From DASYVD01 sp050693035 (GTDB lineage: Bacteria; Actinomycetota; UBA4738; CALAEC01), in NCBI GenBank assembly GCA_050693035.1, contig JBOGWB010000036.1:1-16157 (forward strand): a stretch of DNA of 16,157 nucleotides, read 5' to 3'. Positions 1-6,376 of this stretch are shown piece by piece. The position numbers were made by a program, and so were the translations under genes. How positions within the stretch are numbered: the first letter of the stretch is position 1; every line of letters begins with the position of its first letter. The notes under the pieces are model-generated. The model was not told where the DNA came from. It saw only the letters and a program-made list of their open reading frames with translations, and did not search any database.

Positions 1-112
1 GGTCCTCACCCTCGGGGTCCTCACCCTCGGGGTCCTCACCCTCGGGGTCCTCACCCTCGGGGTCCTCACCCTCGGGGTCCTCACCCTCGGGGTCCTCACC
101 CTCGGGGTCCTC
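1..112. repeat. Perfect 15-bp tandem repeat (seven units plus partial)
   Basis: The unit GGTCCTCACCCTCGG occurs seven times without a mismatch from 1 to 105 and begins an eighth time at 106. The array continues beyond the left edge, so its total length is unknown. Read on the minus strand, each unit encodes Glu-Asp-Pro-Glu-Gly, so gain or loss of units keeps the frame. Identity at every wobble position points to recent expansion by slippage or recombination. It also makes the array prone to assembly collapse. Confidence 0.95.
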
Positions 113-325
113 GGTGCCCTCGTCGGCGTCGCCGTCCGGATCCTCTCCGACGGTCCCGTCGCCTTCCTCAGGACACTCGTCGCCCACGACCACGACAGGG
201 TCATCCGAGGCCACGATGAGGCCCAGCGGACCGGCGCCGGATGCCCCCGCGAAGGCCATCACGGCCAGCGCGAGGAGGGAGATCAGCAGTGCTCTGGATA
301 CGATTGGTGTACGCGGCTTGTTCAT
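1..325 (-). CDS. Secreted acidic repeat protein (EDPEG pentapeptide repeats), C-terminus beyond window
   Basis: The frame starts at ATG 325 and stays open to the window edge, so about 108 residues are visible and the C-terminus is missing. Residues 1-30 look like a Sec signal peptide: a basic start (MNKPRTPIVSR), a hydrophobic core (ALLISLLALAVMAFA) and small residues at a likely cleavage site (AGASGA). The mature part is strongly acidic. From residue 72 it consists of EDPEG repeats, encoded by seven identical 15-bp units plus a partial one. A G-rich stretch at about 336-346 may act as a distant ribosome binding site. The gene diverges from etfD. No family is recognised; an exported low-complexity surface or spacer protein is an inference. 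A signal peptide joined in frame to an in-frame repeat argues that the frame is real. Confidence 0.65.
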   Translation of the reverse strand, partial: MNKPRTPIVSRALLISLLALAVMAFAGASGAGPLGLIVASDDPVVVVGDECPEEGDGTVGEDPDGDADEGTEDPEGEDPEGEDPEGEDPEGEDPEGEDPEGEDPEGED

Positions 326-468
326 GACTTGGGATATCGGCCCCCCTGGTGTAGTTCTTTAGAGGGAGGCCATGGCCCGATAGGGTCACCCTGAGCGGCC
401 CGAGTGTCCCCTCTGTGGGCTTGCCGTCCGGCGGACACGACCTTTTGCGTCGGTCGAGAGGGGCACCT

Positions 469-474
469 TAGACT
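469..474 (+). promoter_or_regulatory. -10 box of a leaderless promoter for the EtfD-like gene
   Basis: TAGACT is followed by seven bases and then the GTG at 482, which places the predicted transcription start on or one base before the start codon. A weak -35 candidate (TTGCGT, 445-450) lies 18 bases upstream. The same spacing is seen at three other genes in this window. Confidence 0.5.
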
Positions 475-481
475 CGTCCCC

Positions 482-2536
482 GTGCTGAAGCTCGCCATCC
501 TGGGGCTCCTGGTCGCCGCGGCCGGGGGCCTGTTCCTCCTGCGGGCCTATCTCCTGTATCGGCTGGTGAGGCTGGGACGGGCGGAGCGGCGCCTCGACGA
601 CCTTCCCAAGCGGGTCGAGTACGAGGCCGTCGTGGTGCTGGGCCAGCGGAAGCTTCTCCAGCGGCTGGGCCCCGGGCTGATGCACGCCTTCATCTTCTGG
701 GGCTTCATCGTCCTGTTCACCACGATCGTCGAGGCCTTCGGCGAGATCGTGTTCGGCCCCCGGTTCGCCATCCCGTTCATCGGCCGGACGGGTTGGCTGG
801 GCCTGGCCCAGGACGCACTGGCGTTGCTCGTCATCGTGGGCGTCGAGATGGCGGTGTTCTTCCGGAAGGTCCGCCGGGACGAGCGGTTCAAGGGGAGCCA
901 CCTCGAGGAGGCGGACTTCATCCTCCTCATGATCCTGGCCGTGATCCTCACGCTGCTGGGACTGAACGCGGTGAAGATCGCTCGCGGCCTGGCCGAGTCG
1001 TCGGCGGCCTGGACTCCCGTCTCCAGACTCCTCTCCCTCGTCTTCGAGCCCATGGGACAGGGCGCCCAGGCCTTCTTCCACCAGCTCTTCCTGTGGTCCC
1101 ACGTCATCGTGATCCTGGGCTTCCTCGCGTACATCCCGTACTCCAAGCACCTCCACATCATCACCAGCTCGATCAACGTGTTCTTCAGCCGGACCAAGCC
1201 CATGGGCAAGCTGCGCACCCTCGACATAGATCTGGAAAAGAGCGAAGAGGAGATGACCCTGGGCGCGGCAACCCTGGAGGACCTGACCTGGAAGCAGATC
1301 CTGGACACCTACACGTGTACCGAGTGCGGCCGATGCCAGGACGTCTGCCCCGCGTGGAACACGGGCAAGCCCCTCTCCCCCAAGCTCCTGATCATGAACC
1401 TGCGTGATCACGTATTCGACCAGGGCCGGGCGATCCTCGAGGCTCGGGCGGAGGGTCAGGAGCCCGAGAAGGTGCCGCTGAACCCCGACGTGGTCGAGGA
1501 CGAGGTGGTCTGGGACTGCACCACCTGCGGAGCGTGCATGCAGGAGTGCCCGGTGAACATCGAACACGTCGACCACATCGTGGACATGCGCCGCAACCTG
1601 GTCATGGCGGAGTCCAGATTCCCTCAGGAGGCCGGGGCGCTCCTGCGCAACCTGGAGAACGCCAAGAACCCGTGGGGCATGCCGCAGTCCTCCCGGGCCG
1701 ATTGGGCAAAGGGTATGGGGGTGCGGGTGATGGAGGATGGACGAGCACCGGAGTACCTCTATTGGGTCGGTTGCGCGGCCTCGTTCGACGATCGCGCCAA
1801 GGCCATCGCCCGGTCCATGGCCCGCGTGCTCCAGAAGGCCGGTGTGCCATTCGCCATCCTCGGGCCCCGGGAACTGTGCAACGGCGACCCGGCTCGAAGG
1901 ATGGGGCACGAATACCTGTTCCAGCAGCTTGCCGGGGAGAACGTCGGCACCTTGAACTCGGCCGGGGTCCGGAAGATCGTGGTCCACTGCCCACACTGCT
2001 TCAACACCCTCCGAAACGAATACCCCGACCTCGGCGGCCGCTACGAGGTCGTTCACCACACCCAGCTCCTGGCTCGGCTCATGAAGGAGGGACGCCTGCG
2101 GCCGAGCCAAGAGGTGGAGGCGCTGGTCACCTACCACGACCCGTGCTACCTGGGGCGTCACAACGGCGTGTACGGCGAGCCGCGAAGCGTGTTGGACCGG
2201 ATCCCAGGGCTCCGCCAGGTGGAGATGCCCCGTCACGCGGAGCGGGGGTTCTGCTGCGGCGCTGGCGGCGCCCGCATGTGGATGGAGGAGCGCATCGGCA
2301 AGCGGGTGAACATGGAGCGCACCGACGAGGCCGCGGCCACCGGGGCGGACGTGCTCGGAGTGGCCTGCCCGTTCTGCATGGTCATGCTGGACGACGGGGT
2401 CAAGGCCAAGAAGGCCGACATGGAGGTCCTCGACGTCGCCCAGGTGGTCTCCCGCGCGGTCGGGCTGGAGGGTCCGCGAGAAGGAGGTGCGCCGGAAGGG
2501 GAAGAGGATAGAGCCTCCGCGACCGAGCCCCGTTAG
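482..2536 (+). CDS. etfD: EtfD-like membrane (Fe-S) oxidoreductase, heterodisulfide-reductase type
   Basis: This 684-residue protein joins a membrane domain to a soluble Fe-S domain. The first ~235 residues hold about five or six hydrophobic segments with histidines that could bind heme b (H68, H200, H207, H223, H225), as in NarI-type subunits. Two 4Fe-4S ferredoxin motifs follow: CTECGRCQDVCP (C279-C289) and CTTCGACMQECP (C346-C356). The C-terminal half has two CCG-type cysteine regions, seen as HCPHC, YHDPCYLG, GFCCGAGG and ACPFC. Proteins of this design (mycobacterial EtfD, Bacillus FadF) are thought to pass electrons from electron-transfer flavoprotein to menaquinone during fatty-acid oxidation. 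No etfA, etfB or acyl-CoA dehydrogenase gene is in the window, so the partner is inferred. GTG 482 was chosen because the first membrane helix begins there and a -10 box sits just upstream; the same frame could extend to 404. The end overlaps convergent dcd by 4 bp. Confidence 0.85.
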   Translation: MLKLAILGLLVAAAGGLFLLRAYLLYRLVRLGRAERRLDDLPKRVEYEAVVVLGQRKLLQRLGPGLMHAFIFWGFIVLFTTIVEAFGEIVFGPRFAIPFIGRTGWLGLAQDALALLVIVGVEMAVFFRKVRRDERFKGSHLEEADFILLMILAVILTLLGLNAVKIARGLAESSAAWTPVSRLLSLVFEPMGQGAQAFFHQLFLWSHVIVILGFLAYIPYSKHLHIITSSINVFFSRTKPMGKLRTLDIDLEKSEEEMTLGAATLEDLTWKQILDTYTCTECGRCQDVCPAWNTGKPLSPKLLIMNLRDHVFDQGRAILEARAEGQEPEKVPLNPDVVEDEVVWDCTTCGACMQECPVNIEHVDHIVDMRRNLVMAESRFPQEAGALLRNLENAKNPWGMPQSSRADWAKGMGVRVMEDGRAPEYLYWVGCAASFDDRAKAIARSMARVLQKAGVPFAILGPRELCNGDPARRMGHEYLFQQLAGENVGTLNSAGVRKIVVHCPHCFNTLRNEYPDLGGRYEVVHHTQLLARLMKEGRLRPSQEVEALVTYHDPCYLGRHNGVYGEPRSVLDRIPGLRQVEMPRHAERGFCCGAGGARMWMEERIGKRVNMERTDEAAATGADVLGVACPFCMVMLDDGVKAKKADMEVLDVAQVVSRAVGLEGPREGGAPEGEEDRASATEPR

Positions 2537-3120
2537 CCCCTGTCCCGGATCTCCCGGTTCTGGAACTCCTCGAAGAAGCGACTGGGCGTGGGACCCCGCT
2601 GGCCCTGGTACTTGCTCCCGGTCGTGCTCGACCCGTAGGGATGCTCGGCGGCGCTGGTCAGGCGGAAGAAGGAGATCTGGCCGATCCGCATCCCCGGGTA
2701 GATGGTGATGGGCAGGTTGGCCACGTTCGAGAGCTCCAGTGTCAAGAAGCCGTCCCAGCCGGGATCGACGTATCCGGCGGTGCTGTGGATCAGAAGTCCG
2801 AGCCGTCCCAGTGAGGACTTCCCCTCCAGGCGAGCGACGAGATCGTCGGGGAGGCCGACTCGCTCGAGCGTCGCTCCGAGCACGAACTCTCCGGGGTGGA
2901 GGATGAACGGCTCACCCTCGGCCACCTCCACCAGCTCGGTCAGATCCTCCATCGGCTTTCGCACGTCGATGAACGGGTACCGGGCGTTGTGGAAGACCCG
3001 GAAGACCCGGTCGACGTGGAGATCCACCGAGGACGGCTGGACGCACTCCGGATCGAACGGCTCGATGACGACGCGGCCCGCGGCGATCTCCTCGCGGATC
3101 GTTCGGTCGGAGAGGATCAC
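2533..3120 (-). CDS. dcd: dCTP deaminase, probably dUMP-forming (bifunctional)
   Basis: This 195-residue protein matches the Dcd family over its whole length and is very close to the mycobacterial enzyme as I know it. Visible landmarks are LEGKSSLGRLGLL (99-110, S102 and R106), HSTAGYVDPG (112-121), the catalytic glutamate in LTLELSN (E129), and the C-terminal EHPYGSS and GSKYQGQRGPTPSR. The mycobacterial DCD-DUT type converts dCTP directly to dUMP, which feeds thymidylate synthesis and prevents dUTP build-up. The alanine at 115 and the overall similarity suggest the same bifunctional activity here; this is inference from family knowledge. ATG 3120 is preceded by a -10-like TAGTCT rather than a Shine-Dalgarno sequence. 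The gene appears monocistronic and overlaps the 3' end of etfD by 4 bp on the opposite strand. Confidence 0.95.
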   Translation of the reverse strand: MILSDRTIREEIAAGRVVIEPFDPECVQPSSVDLHVDRVFRVFHNARYPFIDVRKPMEDLTELVEVAEGEPFILHPGEFVLGATLERVGLPDDLVARLEGKSSLGRLGLLIHSTAGYVDPGWDGFLTLELSNVANLPITIYPGMRIGQISFFRLTSAAEHPYGSSTTGSKYQGQRGPTPSRFFEEFQNREIRDRG

Positions 3121-3126
3121 GGGCGA

Positions 3127-3132
3127 AGACTA
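3127..3132 (-). promoter_or_regulatory. -10 box of a leaderless promoter for dcd
   Basis: On the minus strand TAGTCT is followed by six bases (TCGCCC) and then the dcd ATG, so transcription would start at the first base of the start codon. No Shine-Dalgarno sequence is visible and no convincing -35 box was found. Confidence 0.45.
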
Positions 3133-3172
3133 CACGAGGCGATCCAGGCGCCCGGATACGGCCGCCCAGCCG

Positions 3173-3202
3173 GTCACACCCTGTCTATACTTTGTCTATA
3201 CT
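3173..3202 (+). promoter_or_regulatory. Promoter of tRNA-Gly with duplicated -10 element
   Basis: An 11-bp direct repeat containing TGTCTATACT occurs twice in a row, giving TATACT at 3186-3191 and at 3197-3202. The second copy lies 11 bases before the tRNA, as expected for a -10 box with a start at about 3209. GTCACA at 3173-3178 matches four of six positions of a -35 consensus at an 18-bp spacing from the second copy. Confidence 0.55.
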
Positions 3203-3213
3203 TTTGCCCTACC

Positions 3214-3284
3214 GCGGATGTAGTTCAATGGCAGAACGCGAGCTTCCCAAGCTCGAGATGGGGGTTCGATTCCCCTCATCCGCT
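3214..3284 (+). tRNA. tRNA-Gly, anticodon CCC
   Basis: The sequence folds by eye into a full cloverleaf. The acceptor stem GCGGATG/CATCCGC has seven pairs. The D arm is GTTC/GAAC. The anticodon stem is CGAGC/GCTCG with loop TTCCCAA, which puts CCC at positions 34-36. The T arm is GGGGG/CCCCT around TTCGATT. The discriminator is T3284 and the 3' CCA is not encoded. The 71-base length is normal for tRNA-Gly. CCC reads GGG codons, which are frequent in this GC-rich sequence. Confidence 0.95.
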
Positions 3285-3293
3285 CCCAACCGG

Positions 3294-3345
3294 CGAGGCG
3301 TCCTTCAGGGCGCCTCGATCGCTTGCCCGCAGGGCCACGGGCCCT
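3294..3345. terminator. Candidate bidirectional terminator between tRNA-Gly and the convergent low-complexity gene
   Basis: Two perfect inverted repeats lie between the convergent ends. CGAGGCG (3294-3300) pairs with CGCCTCG (3311-3317) around a 10-base loop. AGGGCC (3331-3336) pairs with GGCCCT (3340-3345) around a 3-base loop. Neither is followed by a clear T-run, so this is not a textbook intrinsic terminator. Confidence 0.35.
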
Positions 3346-3355
3346 CGGAGGGAGG

Positions 3356-4285
3356 CTAGTGACCCTTCCCCTTGGACTTTCCCTTGCCCTTGGAGTGGCC
3401 GTGCCCGCCGGCGGAGCCGTGGCCGCCTCCCTTGGATCGATCATTCCCGCCGATGGAGCCCCCGTGACCGCCCTTGCCTTCCTTGCCTCTGCCCTTTCCA
3501 TGGCCCTGGTCGCTGTCGTTTCCGGTGTCCTTGCCCCTGCCTCGGCCTCTGCCTTCCTCGCTGTGGTCGGTCCCACCTTGGTCGCGGCCGACGCGGCCAT
3601 CGCGACTCCTGTCGCGGCTGTGCTTCCCGCTCCCGGTGTCATCACCGTCATCGTCATCACCGTCATCGTCATCGCCGTCGTCGTCCTCGTGCCCGTCGCC
3701 ATCCTCACCTTCGTCGTCGCGGCGCCCCTCATCGTCGTCGTCACGAGCCCGGCTTGGGCCGGTGGGGGCGGTGCCGTTCCCCGGCCCGCCCGGTTCTGGG
3801 GCCGAGGGACCCACGATCTCCCCGCCGGGGACCTGGGGCCCGACAGCGGGGATGGAGCCCGCTGCAACAGGTGCCACAGGTGCCACAGGCGCGGCGGGCC
3901 CCAAGGCGGGTGCGGGCGCCAGGGCCAGGCTACCCAGGGTGACCGGCTGAGGCGTTCTCACCGGCCGGCTCCCGGTCTCGCCGGGGAGGGATGGCGGGGC
4001 GAGGCCCGAGCTGTCGGGGAGGATGCTCACAGCCACCAGCATGACTGCAAGCAGCACGCTGAAGAAGGTCAGCGATAGCAGAACGCCGAACAGATTGGAT
4101 GCACGTTCCCCCAAACCAGGACTCCTACGCTCCGTTCCCCGCCGCGACAGCACGTGCGGGGTATCCTGTGCCTCCGAGTTGCGGTCGGTGCCCGACCACG
4201 CCCACTTTAGCCTGGAGACGGCCGACCCGACCAGACCGTCAAAAGGCCTTCCCCCATTGGGACGATCCTGTCGACTTACGCTCAT
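3356..4285 (-). CDS. Unknown membrane-anchored low-complexity protein (Asp-rich, then Gly/Lys/His-rich)
   Basis: From ATG 4285 the product is 309 residues and matches no family I recognise. A basic N-terminal part precedes one strong membrane segment at about 65-89 (NLFGVLLSLTFFSVLLAV). After it come an Ala/Pro-rich stretch (~95-175), an Asp/Glu-rich block (~182-217, DDDDGDDDDGDD) and a Gly/Lys/Arg/His-rich tail (~243-309) ending SKGKGKSKGKGH. The likely topology is a cytoplasmic N-terminus with a long disordered external part. The start is uncertain: ATG 4285 has a G-run just upstream but overlaps the preceding nth-type gene by 47 bp; ATG 4303 is also possible; GTG 4153 has AGGA about 10 bases upstream and would leave only about 18 residues before the helix. 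The opposite strand also has long open frames, as expected in GC-rich repeats, but those show no better structure. A role in cation binding or envelope adhesion is only a guess. Confidence 0.6.
   Translation of the reverse strand: MSVSRQDRPNGGRPFDGLVGSAVSRLKWAWSGTDRNSEAQDTPHVLSRRGTERRSPGLGERASNLFGVLLSLTFFSVLLAVMLVAVSILPDSSGLAPPSLPGETGSRPVRTPQPVTLGSLALAPAPALGPAAPVAPVAPVAAGSIPAVGPQVPGGEIVGPSAPEPGGPGNGTAPTGPSRARDDDDEGRRDDEGEDGDGHEDDDGDDDDGDDDDGDDTGSGKHSRDRSRDGRVGRDQGGTDHSEEGRGRGRGKDTGNDSDQGHGKGRGKEGKGGHGGSIGGNDRSKGGGHGSAGGHGHSKGKGKSKGKGH
3638..3673. repeat. Short in-frame repeat encoding DDDDG units
   Basis: The 15-bp unit GTCATCACCGTCATC occurs twice in a row and a third, diverged copy follows. 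On the minus strand it encodes the Asp-rich block of the low-complexity protein. A second small array, GGTGCCACA repeated, lies at about 3870-3889 and encodes APVAPVAPVA. Confidence 0.8.
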
Positions 4286-5024
4286 CGGCCCCCCAGCCGT
4301 CACTTAGGTATATCGGGGCAGTAGGGCAAATATCTTTAATGGGGCACTCCTCGCAGAGGGGCCGCCCCGCCCTGCAGATCGTTCGGCCGTGGCGGATCAA
4401 TCCGACGTGGAGGGGCACACGCAACTCGGCCGGCACCATCTCGCGGAGGATCCGATGTGCGGCCGCGGCGGTGGCTCGGGGAGGCAGGAGGCCGAGCCGG
4501 GTGGCCACCCTGTGGACGTGCGTATCGACCGGGAGGGCCGGCCGGTCCAGGGAGAAGGCCAACACGCATGCTGCCGTCTTGGGTCCCACCCCCGGGAGTG
4601 AGACGAGATAGCCCTCTACCTCCTCGTCCGGAGCCGACCGCATCCATTCGAGGTCCAACCTTCCTTCGCGCCGCTCGATCTCCCCGAGCACCTGGAGGAT
4701 CCGGGGAGCCTTGGTATTCGCCAGACCCCCGACCCGGATGGCCTCGATGAGATCCTCCACCCGCGCCCGAGCCAGAGCCTCCCAGGTCGGGTACCGGGCT
4801 CGCAGGGCCCCATACGCCCGGTCCCGGTTGGCGTCGTTGGTGTTCTGCGACAGGATGGTCAGAACCAGCTCCTCCAGGGGGTCCAGCCGGCGCGGAGCCT
4901 CCAATGGCCCGTGGGCCCGATCAAGCCGGCGGTGGATCTCGCGAACCGTGCGGGGGTCCGGCGCCTGCCACTCTGCGGCACCGGATCCGGCCCCCGACTC
5001 CCTCCCTCGGCGCTTGGCGGTCAC
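4239..5024 (-). CDS. nth: Endonuclease III-family DNA glycosylase/AP lyase
   Basis: This 261-residue protein of the HhH-GPD superfamily would remove oxidised pyrimidines and cleave the abasic site in base-excision repair. The helix-hairpin-helix is LPGVGPKTA (143-151), with K149 at the position of the Schiff-base lysine. The catalytic aspartate is D167 in VDTHVHRV. The C-terminal 4Fe-4S signature C-X6-C-X2-C-X5-C is complete (C217, C224, C227, C233). TILSQNTND (56-64) fits the family N-terminal helix. It is longer than a typical Nth of about 210 residues, with extra tails at both ends. The start GTG 5024 overlaps the dnaB stop in a GTGA arrangement, which suggests translational coupling. A branch of the superfamily with somewhat different substrate preference cannot be excluded, because the usual 'SAQ(T/A)TD' stretch reads SQNTND here. 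Confidence 0.85.
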   Translation of the reverse strand: MTAKRRGRESGAGSGAAEWQAPDPRTVREIHRRLDRAHGPLEAPRRLDPLEELVLTILSQNTNDANRDRAYGALRARYPTWEALARARVEDLIEAIRVGGLANTKAPRILQVLGEIERREGRLDLEWMRSAPDEEVEGYLVSLPGVGPKTAACVLAFSLDRPALPVDTHVHRVATRLGLLPPRATAAAAHRILREMVPAELRVPLHVGLIRHGRTICRAGRPLCEECPIKDICPTAPIYLSDGWGADERKSTGSSQWGKAF

Positions 5025-6376
5025 TGGGGTCGAGCGTAGTTCTTGAACTGGGTGAGGTGGGAGAGGAACGTCAGCGTGACCTTGTCCGTCGGGCCGTTCC
5101 GGTTCTTCGCCACGATGACCTCTGCCAGCCCTTTGACTCCAGGGTCGTCCGAGTACATGTCCTCGCGGTGAATGAACATGACGATGTCGGCGTCCTGCTC
5201 GAGGGCACCCGACTCACGCAGATCGGAGAGCTGCGGTCGCTTGTCCACGCGGCGCTCGGGGTCCCGGTTCAGCTGCGACACCGCGATGACCGGGATCTCC
5301 AGCTCCTTCGCGAGGAGCTTGAGCGACCGGGAGATCTCGGCGATCTCCTGCTGGCGGTTTTCCACCCGGTGGTGGCTCGACATCAGTTGGAGGTAGTCCA
5401 CGATGATGAGCCCCAACCCCCGGCTCGACTTCAGCCGCCGCGCCTTGGCCCGGATGTCGACGATGGTCACGTTCCCGGAGTCCACGATGTACAGGGGGGC
5501 ACGGTCCAGGGTCTCGGCCGCCTCCACGATCCGTCCCCAGTCCTCGGCGACCACCCTGGCGGACCGGACCTTGTCCCACGGCACCCGGGCCTCCGCGCAC
5601 AGGAGGCGCATCCCGATCTCCACCCGGGACATCTCCAGGCTGAACATGGCCACCGGCGCCCCCGCCTCCACCGCGACGTTCCGGGCGGCGTTGGTGACGA
5701 GGGAAGACTTCCCGATGCCGGGCCGGGCGGCCACGATGATGAGGTTTCCTGGCTGAAGGCCCTGCAGCAGGCCGTCCAGGTCGCTGAATCCCGTGGGAAG
5801 CCCCACGAAGGGCGTGTCGCGTTGGTGGAGGCGCTCGAGGTCCTCCATGCTCCGGTGGATGAGGTCGGAGAGGACCACCACCTCGTCCCGTTCGCTGTGG
5901 CGAGAGACCCCATAGATGAGGCCCTCGGCCTCGTCGGCGAACCCCTCGGGATCCTCGGGAACCTGAAAGGCGCGGTCGACGATGTTTGAGGCCGCGTGGA
6001 TCATGCGCCGCAGGAGAGCGAGCTCGGCGATGATCTTCGCGTAGTGGCCCGCGCTCGCCGGCGTGGGGACCGTCTCCACGAGGTGCGCGATGTACAGGGC
6101 ACCCTGGGCTTCCTCCAGGCTGCCCCGTCGCTTGAGCTCCTCGACGCCGGTGATGGCGTCCACGGGTTCGCCCCGCGCGTACAGGTCCACGAGAGCCTCG
6201 TAGACGACGCGGTGGGCCCGACGGTAGAAGTCGTCGGGTTTGATGATCTCGATGACGGCGGCCACGGCCTCGCCCGAGAGCATCATCGCCCCCAGGACCG
6301 ACTGTTCGGCCTCGAGGTTGTGGGGCGGGACCCTCTGGGGTCGCAGCGGACGGATCTCTTCAGCTGCGCGGACCAT
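5021..6376 (-). CDS. dnaB: Replicative DNA helicase DnaB
   Basis: The 451-residue protein is full length for DnaB, the hexameric 5'-3' helicase that opens the replication fork. The N-terminal domain begins at PPHNLEAEQSVLGAMM (17-32). The RecA-like C-terminal domain has Walker A ARPGIGKSSL (217-226), the SLEMS motif (246-250), Walker B LIIVDYLQ (323-330), and the conserved RESGALEQDADIV (387-399) and KNRNGPT (424-430) segments, the last carrying the expected arginine finger. There is no intein, although dnaB is a frequent intein host. The start ATG 6376 has GGGGGA upstream and fits the family N-terminus. It is separated from rplI by about 540 bp and so probably has its own promoter. It is followed by the nth-type gene in a 4-bp overlap. 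Confidence 0.97.
   Translation of the reverse strand: MVRAAEEIRPLRPQRVPPHNLEAEQSVLGAMMLSGEAVAAVIEIIKPDDFYRRAHRVVYEALVDLYARGEPVDAITGVEELKRRGSLEEAQGALYIAHLVETVPTPASAGHYAKIIAELALLRRMIHAASNIVDRAFQVPEDPEGFADEAEGLIYGVSRHSERDEVVVLSDLIHRSMEDLERLHQRDTPFVGLPTGFSDLDGLLQGLQPGNLIIVAARPGIGKSSLVTNAARNVAVEAGAPVAMFSLEMSRVEIGMRLLCAEARVPWDKVRSARVVAEDWGRIVEAAETLDRAPLYIVDSGNVTIVDIRAKARRLKSSRGLGLIIVDYLQLMSSHHRVENRQQEIAEISRSLKLLAKELEIPVIAVSQLNRDPERRVDKRPQLSDLRESGALEQDADIVMFIHREDMYSDDPGVKGLAEVIVAKNRNGPTDKVTLTFLSHLTQFKNYARPQ

Noticed and set aside
1..112. CRISPR array
   Set aside because: The 15-bp units are directly adjacent with no spacers and encode an in-frame pentapeptide.
386..2236. 616-residue open frame on the minus strand opposite etfD
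   Set aside because: It is rich in His, Arg, Pro and Glu with no recognisable domain, as expected of a frame opposite a GC-rich gene. The plus-strand frame has clear Fe-S motifs.
3214..3284. Integration site of a mobile element at the tRNA gene
   Set aside because: No integrase gene and no direct repeat of the tRNA 3' end were seen nearby.
2896..3942. 348-residue plus-strand frame running across dcd and the tRNA gene
   Set aside because: It crosses the tRNA and is low-complexity Arg/His-rich after it. It is a shadow of dcd and of the minus-strand repeat gene.
3323..4078. Hydrophobic 251-residue plus-strand frame
   Set aside because: The Ala/Val-rich segments are the complement of the Asp/Gly/Lys codons on the minus strand, and no ribosome binding site was seen. 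It remains the main alternative to the minus-strand gene, but is less likely.
5021..6376. Intein in dnaB
   Set aside because: The protein has normal length and all helicase motifs are contiguous.
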